From Crocinitomix algicola (GTDB lineage Bacteria; Bacteroidota; Bacteroidia; Flavobacteriales_D; Crocinitomicaceae), in assembly GCF_001661595.2 (NCBI RefSeq), contig NZ_LYPF02000002.1, forward strand, positions 1 through 64,000: a DNA stretch of 64,000 nt, written 5' to 3'. Of this stretch, positions 57,522-64,000 are shown one piece after another. The notes below the pieces were generated by a model. It was not told where the DNA came from. It saw only the letters and a list, made by a program, of their open reading frames with translations, and searched no databases. The position numbers were made by a program, and so were the translations under genes. Every line of letters starts with the position of its first letter. The first letter of the stretch is position 1.

Positions 57522-58532
57522 CTATTTTCGATTTTCAATAAAGGTAATTATTTCATCTTCACTAAAGGCAAATTTAAGTGGATGATTTTCTTTCAGTGAG
57601 GTTCTAAAACGAATCGTATTTTGCATGCTTCCAATATCCTCAATTTTACTGCCTCCTTTATATATGGTTAACACTTCGCAGTTGGTGTAAAGACCAATAT
57701 AATTCGCACCACTATGTTGTGTGATTATGAGGTTTGCGTTGGAACAAGCCTCCAGTATTTTTTGATTGTCAGCGGTTACTACTAATTCTGTATTTTTCGT
57801 AGGTTTAAGGGCTAAACTTTGTGAAGGGTGCCCACAGATAAATACACGGTCAAAATGGGGTGATATGCGTTCTAGTAATTCTTGGTAATCCCAAGATTCA
57901 CCGTTGTTTTTTGATGATTTTGCACCTTTGGCTCTAGGGAATATCACACAATTATTCTCATTTCTAGTGGTTGCATAAAATTTTGATAGATCATAAATAT
58001 GATTATGCTTTTCAACAAATTTTCGGTGTATGAACCAATAATAATAATCGTCGTCCAAATTCCAAAAGGGTAAACCCGACTTTTGTGCTTTTCCACTAAA
58101 AATGTCAATTTCTTTTTGGACATCAACTGGAACCTTGGTTGAATTTGACGATGGTGATACTTCGCCAAAGAAATCCCTCAACTCATGAAATTCTGTTAGA
58201 ATCGAATTCCCTTCTTCATCTTTAAAATAAGGTTCATGAATTTTCATTCCGCAAAAATGAATTTTTACACCTTGTTTATGCAAGTACATTAAAAAAGGGG
58301 TAGTGTGACCTAGTATATGGCCAAACTCACCTTTGAATGGTCCAATATAACATTCTTTTTTAGCAAGTGTTTCTTCTAGTTTAGCATTGGCCATATTCAT
58401 AGACCGTTTGAATTTTTGAAGAAACTTTATTTTTCGTAAACCTTTAATTTTATTTCTTTTCAAAAACGATTTTTCATCTGATATGCCCGATAAAAATTCT
58501 TTTGAAACATTATAATTTTGATTAGGATGCAT
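57522..58532 (-). CDS. Predicted glycosyltransferase-like protein of unknown family
   Basis: 336 aa, soluble, basic N-terminus. The C-terminal half looks like a GT-B sugar-nucleotide site (VFICGHPSQSL, NLIITQHSGANYIGLYTNC), reminiscent of GT9 or GT61 enzymes, but I cannot assign the family. It is 2 bp from the PfkB gene and 6 bp from the ABC transporter gene. Confidence 0.45.
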   Translation of the reverse strand: MHPNQNYNVSKEFLSGISDEKSFLKRNKIKGLRKIKFLQKFKRSMNMANAKLEETLAKKECYIGPFKGEFGHILGHTTPFLMYLHKQGVKIHFCGMKIHEPYFKDEEGNSILTEFHELRDFFGEVSPSSNSTKVPVDVQKEIDIFSGKAQKSGLPFWNLDDDYYYWFIHRKFVEKHNHIYDLSKFYATTRNENNCVIFPRAKGAKSSKNNGESWDYQELLERISPHFDRVFICGHPSQSLALKPTKNTELVVTADNQKILEACSNANLIITQHSGANYIGLYTNCEVLTIYKGGSKIEDIGSMQNTIRFRTSLKENHPLKFAFSEDEIITFIENRK

Positions 58533-58538
58533 TTAATT

Positions 58539-60326
58539 CTATTGAGTTATGTTTTGAGATGCATTTACAGCATTATAATCTGTCATTTTAATAATTTTAC
58601 CATGCTCCATTTGTACGATTCTATTCGTATGTTGGAGCGTAGTATAACGGTGAGCAATTATTATCACTGTCGTTCCTGAGTTTTTTAACTTAGAAACTGT
58701 GGTATTTATCTCATTTTCTGTTTCGTTGTCTAAAGCTGAAGTAGCTTCATCTAAAATTATCAAATCAGCATCATGATAAAGAGCTCTTGCTATGAGTATA
58801 CGTTGTTTTTGTCCTCCACTTAAGTTTTTTCCATTTTCTTTTATTTGAAAATCGAAAGGAGAGGTGTTTCCAACCAGCTCCGTTAAAGAGGCTTTTTCAA
58901 TAGCATTATTCAACCGCTCAGCATCAATATCATCTTCTAAAAAAGCAATGTTTTTAGCGAGACTCGTATTCTCTACATAGGGAGATTGTTGAACATAACT
59001 GATCTTACGACGCCAATTGGGAAAGTTTGTTGGCGATAAAGTAACATCATCGATTTTAATTTCTCCTTTTTGATATTGAATGAATCCAGCTAACATTTTA
59101 ACCAGAGTGGTTTTGCCCGAACCTGAACGCCCGATTATTCCAACAATCTCCCCCTTATTAATCGAAAGATTTAGATCCTTAAAAAAAGGGTTGGAAGTAT
59201 CGTTGAATGAGAAGGTAATGTTGTTTAAATCAATTTTTTCATTAAAATTTAAACTAGCTTCAGAGGATTTGCTCGCGAATTTTTCAACTTTTTCAGTCAA
59301 TGGTTTTTTATAAATATCAAATAGATAGGCATATTGCTGTAGGTGGAGGAACGAAGGGATAATTTTACTTAATGAAGGAATGACACGATATCCCGCTGCA
59401 GCATATAATGCAATGAGAGGTAAGACAATTTCTGGGTTTGAGGCTATAAATGCACCATACCAAAAAATAACAAGTAAACCACCAACCGTAACTAATTCAA
59501 ATAATTTAGCAGGAACAACACCTAAAACACTTGTTCGTAAACTAATGTTATTGAGTTGTACCAAAGTTTTAGTGTAGTCTGATAACAGCGTGCTTTCTTT
59601 CTGTCGTAGTTTAACATCTATAAATCCAAAAATTCCCCGATTACTATTGCGGTATAATTCTGGTGTCAATTTGTTTTGCGTTTCTCCATAAGCTTTCATT
59701 CTTTTTTTTACCAAGAGGTTGAAGAGAAATGCGACAGGAAAAATGGTGCAAAGGATTAATAAAAAAACTTTAAAGTCATAAATAGCAATTCCTCCAACCA
59801 CTAATAACAGAACAATTAGCTCGGAGTTTATGAGAAGTAATGACTTGATTAAAAAGGTTGAAAAGTGTTGTGGAGATACCGTCAATTCCCTAACAACCTG
59901 AGGGGAGTCATGTTTCATAAAATCTTCATACGGCATATTTAAATAATGTTCATAAGTCGAGCTGCCGATGTATCGATATACGCGATAAACAAACTTATTC
60001 TGAATCCATTGACTAAAAAGGATAAAAAGCGAGCGTAGGATGAAGAAACAAAAAGCAACAATAAAGAGGTAAAGTAAAAAATCGTTGGAATTTTCAACTC
60101 CCGACCAAGTTTTAAGTTGAGCCAATTTTCCATCCCCTGTAAGCACCGACTCGTCGGCAACTGCTGATAATATTGGGATAAACAACGCAAGGCCAAAAAG
60201 GTCTACAAAACTGGTGACAATAATTAAAGCCTGAACACCAAAGAATTTCTTTTTAAATGTTTTGGGTAAAAGCCTAAAAACGTTTTTGTAGGTATTGATA
60301 TAAGTGCTTTGAAAACGAATTGCCAT
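58539..60326 (-). CDS. ABC half-transporter, MsbA/PglK-like flippase
   Basis: 595 aa. Six membrane helices in residues 1 to about 335, then an ATPase domain with Walker A GRSGSGKT, signature LSGGQKQR and Walker B LIILDEATSALD. Placed in a glycan locus with no Wzx, it is the best candidate for the lipid-linked oligosaccharide flippase, as PglK is in protein glycosylation. A lipid A role (MsbA) is less likely given the context. Confidence 0.88.
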   Translation of the reverse strand: MAIRFQSTYINTYKNVFRLLPKTFKKKFFGVQALIIVTSFVDLFGLALFIPILSAVADESVLTGDGKLAQLKTWSGVENSNDFLLYLFIVAFCFFILRSLFILFSQWIQNKFVYRVYRYIGSSTYEHYLNMPYEDFMKHDSPQVVRELTVSPQHFSTFLIKSLLLINSELIVLLLVVGGIAIYDFKVFLLILCTIFPVAFLFNLLVKKRMKAYGETQNKLTPELYRNSNRGIFGFIDVKLRQKESTLLSDYTKTLVQLNNISLRTSVLGVVPAKLFELVTVGGLLVIFWYGAFIASNPEIVLPLIALYAAAGYRVIPSLSKIIPSFLHLQQYAYLFDIYKKPLTEKVEKFASKSSEASLNFNEKIDLNNITFSFNDTSNPFFKDLNLSINKGEIVGIIGRSGSGKTTLVKMLAGFIQYQKGEIKIDDVTLSPTNFPNWRRKISYVQQSPYVENTSLAKNIAFLEDDIDAERLNNAIEKASLTELVGNTSPFDFQIKENGKNLSGGQKQRILIARALYHDADLIILDEATSALDNETENEINTTVSKLKNSGTTVIIIAHRYTTLQHTNRIVQMEHGKIIKMTDYNAVNASQNITQ

Positions 60327-60354
60327 TCAGAATGTTAAAACAGAATTTAAAAAA

Positions 60355-60362
60355 CAAAAGTA
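60355..60362 (-). promoter_or_regulatory. Candidate -7 element before the ABC transporter
   Basis: TACTTTTG on the minus strand is a TAnnTTTG match in the 60-bp gap between the ABC gene and the SDR gene. Leader about 23 nt. No clear -33. Confidence 0.35.
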
Positions 60363-60386
60363 AGAATATTTTTATCGCAGAACCGT

Positions 60387-61325
60387 TTAAGCATTAACAA
60401 AACGCTCGTCTTCCAATAATTTTTTAATGCCTTCTTCAATCGTGACTAAATCACGGTTGAGTATTTTTTTCATTTTACTATTGTCCGGTTGTCTTCTTGT
60501 CATATCCCCATCCTTGAGCGGTGGTAAAAAAGTAATTTCCGACTGACTATTTGTTAAGCGGATAATCAACTTTGCCAGTTCTAATATCGTAATTACGGTA
60601 GCTCCTCCAATATTAATAACGTCATTCACAAAAAGATCGTCTTGCCATGCTTTTATCGTTGCATCAACATTGTCTTTTACATAGCAAAAAGTTCGTGTTT
60701 GTGAACCATCACCATAAATTGTAATCGGTTCATTTTTCAACGCTTGATGAATGAATTTACTCATTACAAAATCTTGCGTTTGATTAGGTCCATAAGTGTT
60801 GAAGAAACGAAAAATGGTAAATTCTAGACCATATTCTTGTAAGTAAGAACGGCAAAAAGCTTCTCCAACATTTTTCACAACGGCATATGGAATTCTAGAA
60901 TTAAGTGGTGTTGTTTCTTCATGTTGGGGAATTGTTACAGGCTCACCATACACTTCTGAAGATGACGAAAAGAAAAATCGCTTAACGCCTGTGTTTTTAG
61001 AAAGGGATAAAATATTTTTAATCCCTTCGATATCCTCCATAACGCGAATGGGGTTCTCTTGAGTGCGTTGCACGCCAACAAATGCCGCGTAATGAAAAAC
61101 GTAATCAAAACGGTTGGCAATCATTATTTGAGAAATTTCTGATAAAAGGTTGACATCCGCCTTAATAAATGTTATTTGGGGATGGTTAACTGGCACTTTC
61201 CTGATGTCTCCAGTAGATAAATTATCTACCACAATTATTTCTACGTCGGCTAGATTTAAAAGGCCTTCAACTAAAGCGCTTCCTACATTTCCAGCTCCTC
61301 CGGTTACAAGAACTTTTCGCATCAT
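60387..61325 (-). CDS. NAD-dependent sugar-nucleotide epimerase/dehydratase (SDR) 2
   Basis: 312 aa, extended SDR. TGGAGNVGSAL binds NAD; SSSEVYG gives the Ser and YAVVK the catalytic Tyr and Lys. FNTYGPNQ is the sugar-nucleotide loop. Likely acts on a UDP or dTDP sugar; the exact reaction is not readable. Confidence 0.85.
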   Translation of the reverse strand: MMRKVLVTGGAGNVGSALVEGLLNLADVEIIVVDNLSTGDIRKVPVNHPQITFIKADVNLLSEISQIMIANRFDYVFHYAAFVGVQRTQENPIRVMEDIEGIKNILSLSKNTGVKRFFFSSSSEVYGEPVTIPQHEETTPLNSRIPYAVVKNVGEAFCRSYLQEYGLEFTIFRFFNTYGPNQTQDFVMSKFIHQALKNEPITIYGDGSQTRTFCYVKDNVDATIKAWQDDLFVNDVINIGGATVITILELAKLIIRLTNSQSEITFLPPLKDGDMTRRQPDNSKMKKILNRDLVTIEEGIKKLLEDERFVNA

Positions 61326-61472
61326 TTAATTTTTGAGGTAAAGGTACAATTTTAATTTTTTGAGATGCTGAATTTAATAAAACAATCGGGAATTTGTCTA
61401 GTGTACAAAAAATCAAAGTTTATTTTTTGATTACTTTTTATTTTTCATAGTTCTATTTAGAGCGAATTACAT

Positions 61473-61480
61473 TAGCTTTG
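61473..61480 (+). promoter_or_regulatory. Candidate -7 element before the WbpP-like gene
   Basis: TAGCTTTG fits TAnnTTTG. Transcription near 61487 leaves a leader of about 33 nt before the ATG at 61520. No -33 TTTG at the right distance. Confidence 0.35.
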
Positions 61481-61519
61481 TGTTCCGCATAAGTAAGTGC
61501 AATTTTTAACTAATTTGAG

Positions 61520-62506
61520 ATGAATTTTAATGTCGTAAATAAGAAAATATTAATCACAGGTGCTGCTGGTTTTATTGGTTCTAATCTATGTCGTCATCTC
61601 AGTAAAAACAATCAAGTTATTGGTATCGATAATTTGTCAACTGGGCATTTCAAAAATGTTGAACCTCTGATGGATTCCGATAACTTTGAATTTCATGAAT
61701 TAGATATTCGTGATGAAGAGGGGTGTGTTAAAATAACCAAGGGAATTGACATTATTTTGCATCAAGCAGCCTTGGGTTCTGTTCCACGATCAATTAAAAC
61801 TCCACTTGAGACTAATGCCAATAATGTCACAGGTTTTTTAAACCTCTTGGATGCAGCAAGAAGAAATGAGGTTAAACGATTTGTTTATGCAACAAGCTCT
61901 TCTGTTTATGGTGATCATCCTAAGCTACCCAAAACGGAAGAGACCATTGGGTTGCCATTATCTCCTTATGCCGTTACAAAAAGAGTGAATGAGTTATACG
62001 CTGATGTTTACAGCAAAGTCTATGGTTTAGAAATTATTGGCTTAAGGTATTTTAATGTGTATGGACCAAATCAAGATCCTAATGGTGCATACGCTGCTGT
62101 TATTCCTAAATTTGTAAGTCAAATTTTAAAGGGGGAAGCAATAAAAGTGAATGGTGATGGTTTGCAAACGAGAGACTTTACTTTTGTTGAAGATGTTATA
62201 CAAGCAAACCTTTTAGCGGCTGGAACACTTAATGAAAAAGCTTTTAATCAGGTTTTTAATATTTCATTTGGCAATAGAATTTCATTAAATGGTTTAATCG
62301 AAGAGATGAAATCATCAATTCAAAATGTTTTTGGTGTGACCGAAGAGTTGGAAGTGGTCCATGGTCCTAAAAGAATAGGGGATATCGAGCATTCGTTTGC
62401 TTCAATAGAAAAGGCCCAATCAATTTTAGGTTACCAGCCTCAATACTCCTTGCAAAAAGGACTAACCACTTACTTGACGTTTTTAAAAGAACGGTCTGTC
62501 ATTTAA
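61520..62506 (+). CDS. UDP-N-acetylglucosamine 4-epimerase-like SDR (WbpP/TviC-like)
   Basis: 328 aa. TGAAGFIGSN is the NAD site, SSSVYGDHPKLPKTEE and YAVTK are as in WbpP-type enzymes. ALGSVPRSIK and YGPNQDPNGAYAAVIPKF match that group better than GalE. It interconverts UDP-GlcNAc and UDP-GalNAc or their uronic forms. The only plus-strand gene at the right end of the glycan locus. Confidence 0.82.
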   Translation: MNFNVVNKKILITGAAGFIGSNLCRHLSKNNQVIGIDNLSTGHFKNVEPLMDSDNFEFHELDIRDEEGCVKITKGIDIILHQAALGSVPRSIKTPLETNANNVTGFLNLLDAARRNEVKRFVYATSSSVYGDHPKLPKTEETIGLPLSPYAVTKRVNELYADVYSKVYGLEIIGLRYFNVYGPNQDPNGAYAAVIPKFVSQILKGEAIKVNGDGLQTRDFTFVEDVIQANLLAAGTLNEKAFNQVFNISFGNRISLNGLIEEMKSSIQNVFGVTEELEVVHGPKRIGDIEHSFASIEKAQSILGYQPQYSLQKGLTTYLTFLKERSVI

Positions 62507-62681
62507 TTAAATTTAGTGAAAATCTCCTTTTTTACTTGCTTAATCCGAATTGTTGGGTGTTGTGTTTATCATTAATTAACTCACTTTCTATTACCAGTCC
62601 ATTCAATTCAATGGCTGAAAAATGCTGACAACAAAATTGAATGCTAATACATTCGTCTTTCTTTTAACTTTACATTCATTC

Positions 62682-62715
62682 AAAAAAAAAACGAGCACCA
62701 TAACTGATGCTCGTT
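62682..62715 (-). terminator. Terminator downstream of the DUF6089 gene
   Basis: Read on the minus strand, AACGAGCA (62715-62708) pairs with TGCTCGTT (62697-62690) over a 10-nt loop, followed by a T tract (A residues at 62682-62691 on the plus strand). Confidence 0.8.
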
Positions 62716-62733
62716 GTTCGAATGCTTTTTTGA

Positions 62734-63639
62734 CTAGAACTTCGCTTTTGTTCCGCCCCAACGTTTTCTTTTGCCCCAAAGCCAAGAATAATTTCTGCGA
62801 TAGAAACTTCCTTTTGTTCGGATTAAATAACTGTAAGAGACAGAAATTGTCATAAAGTTATCTCTGTCGGTTGGATCTCCTCGAGGACTGTCTGGTCCGT
62901 ATTGAACAGCGTCCGGTACATTGCCCACGCCAATATAACGGTTGGCTAAAGCAGGAGCTAATGGATCATCAGACATTTGCGAAGGATCAACATAAACCGT
63001 AGAAATATCATCTAAATAATCTGTGAATGTCCAGTTCCAACCCATTTCTAAACCAAATCGGTGAACTCGGTCATAGGTAAAGAAAAATCCTGCACCAAAT
63101 GGCATTGTTACTGCTACAGGAGAATAAGATACGCCTTCTGTCATTAATTGTCTCAGCTTTACCTTGCTTCCATTGTATTCAGCTTTTGGGTTGTGATAAA
63201 CACCTCCAACACCAGCAAAGAAATATGTTTGATAATCTAATCGATACCTTCCTCTATAACCAACATCTGAAACGGTTAAAACTTGTGGGTAATATTCTAA
63301 CTTAGCACTTAAATGTAATAAGTCATTTTGGAATTGTAAATTTCTTCCACGTCGAGCACTATTGTCAGAGTTTGAATCTTCGCCTTGAATTCGAACCCAA
63401 TCGAAAGATCCTTGAACTGCGAACAAAGGGTGAAAACGGTAACGCGTAAATGTGCCAAACGCCCATCGCGTATCACGGAGCTCCATATTGTAAACAAAAT
63501 TACGGGCTAAATCTCCACTTCCGATGTCTCCTAGAAAATTTGAAACACCAGCTCGTGCACCGAATCCTAAATTGTATTGTTGCGCAAATAGCCCGTTGGA
63601 GGCCACTATTACACAAAGAATTAAGAATATTTTTTTCAT
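62734..63639 (-). CDS. DUF6089-family outer-membrane protein
   Basis: About 301 aa from MKKIFLIL; the in-frame ATG at 63663 adds eight residues before a good signal peptide and was rejected. The signal ends in LFAQ. The mature sequence YNLGFGARAGVSNFLGDIG is typical of DUF6089, the group that includes the T9SS component PorG. The body is barrel-like, with loops rich in Arg and Asp and a basic C-terminus (GKRKRWGGTK). A link with T9SS is possible but not shown by neighbours. Confidence 0.8.
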   Translation of the reverse strand: MKKIFLILCVIVASNGLFAQQYNLGFGARAGVSNFLGDIGSGDLARNFVYNMELRDTRWAFGTFTRYRFHPLFAVQGSFDWVRIQGEDSNSDNSARRGRNLQFQNDLLHLSAKLEYYPQVLTVSDVGYRGRYRLDYQTYFFAGVGGVYHNPKAEYNGSKVKLRQLMTEGVSYSPVAVTMPFGAGFFFTYDRVHRFGLEMGWNWTFTDYLDDISTVYVDPSQMSDDPLAPALANRYIGVGNVPDAVQYGPDSPRGDPTDRDNFMTISVSYSYLIRTKGSFYRRNYSWLWGKRKRWGGTKAKF

Positions 63640-63660
63640 TTTGGTATAATGCATTTGGCG

Positions 63661-63668
63661 CAAAATTA
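63661..63668 (-). promoter_or_regulatory. Candidate -7 element before the DUF6089 gene
   Basis: TAATTTTG on the minus strand matches TAnnTTTG, 22 bp before the chosen ATG at 63639, and supports that start over 63663. Confidence 0.3.
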
Positions 63669-63778
63669 ATTAATTACGCGTAGGCGAACACTAAATTATA
63701 AAAAAAAAGTCAAACTTTTATTCTTTCACCTTTATTCCTTGATTAAATCATTAATTTCGTAAAGCATAAAATCACAGT

Positions 63779-64000
63779 ATGGAAGGAAATAGAATCACAA
63801 GTCTTTTTAACATCAAATATCCAATAATTCAAGCCGGAATGATTTGGTGTTCTGGATGGGAATTAGCTGCGGCAGTAAGCAATGCTGGAGGTTTAGGTAT
63901 CATAGGTTCGGGATCGATGTACCCTGAAATTTTGGACGAACACATAAAAAAATGCAAGGAAGCGACTGATAAACCATTCGCGGTAAATTTGCCAATGTTG
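63779..64000 (+). CDS. Nitronate monooxygenase, 5' part (runs off the window)
   Basis: 74 codons from the ATG at 63779 to the window end, open throughout. The protein begins MEGNRITSLFNIKYPIIQAG and continues with NAGGLGIIGSG, the FMN-binding start of the nitronate monooxygenase/2-nitropropane dioxygenase family, and AVNLP. The family oxidises nitronates with FMN and oxygen; FabK-like enoyl reductases are related and cannot be excluded from this fragment. Confidence 0.85.
   Translation, partial: MEGNRITSLFNIKYPIIQAGMIWCSGWELAAAVSNAGGLGIIGSGSMYPEILDEHIKKCKEATDKPFAVNLPML

Overview
The window is a low-GC chromosomal piece of a Bacteroidota bacterium, most likely Flavobacteriales. The signs are type IX secretion genes (PorX, a PorU2/PorV2-type pair, a protein with a C-terminal T9SS sorting domain), an LpxC-FabZ fusion, DUF5686 and DUF6089 outer-membrane families, and promoter sites of the Bacteroidota form TTTG...TAnnTTTG. 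No rRNA, tRNA, CRISPR array or intact insertion sequence was recognised.

Layout. 1-7.8 kb is accessory DNA: a decayed XRE regulator, a predicted immunity gene directly abutting a 1577-aa polymorphic-toxin-like protein (signal peptide, zincin motif, C-terminal PD-DxK nuclease-like motif), a 1.15-kb nested minisatellite, and a REP-like palindrome. 7.8-16 kb is mostly housekeeping: an unrecognised secreted protein, tatC, a DUF5686 protein, lptB, purS and pssA. 15.6-21.8 kb holds a PorV2/PorU2-type T9SS pair. 21.8-29.8 kb, on the minus strand, carries a VanX-like lipoprotein, a small outer-membrane protein, two alpha/beta hydrolases, efp, the lipid A operon lpxD-lpxC/fabZ-lpxA and an HD phosphohydrolase. 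29.8-34.8 kb carries porX, tsaE, ald, a small membrane protein and glyA.

34.8-39.2 kb is one minus-strand operon: a 1035-aa T9SS cargo protein, an 81-aa protein with a PID-CTERM-like tripartite tail, an exosortase-family transpeptidase with Cys/Arg/His in place, and a small associated membrane protein. It is divergent from a 23-kb surface-glycan locus (39.5-62.5 kb). That locus has a BY-kinase chain-length regulator, methyltransferases, six to seven glycosyltransferases, an MBOAT/SGNH O-acylation pair, a NeuB-like synthase with SpsF-like cytidylyltransferase and KdsC-like phosphatase, a heptose-like activation set (SIS isomerase, PfkB kinase, nucleotidyltransferase, SDR), a PglK/MsbA-like ABC flippase and three SDR epimerases. 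From 57.5 to 50.5 kb the genes overlap in an unbroken chain.

The right end has a DUF6089 outer-membrane protein and the 5' end of a nitronate monooxygenase.

The likeliest little-described system is the dedicated exosortase/PID-CTERM/T9SS-cargo operon next to a glycan locus that lacks its own polymerase and outer-membrane export gene. Second is the toxin-immunity module with its built-in protease-like motif.
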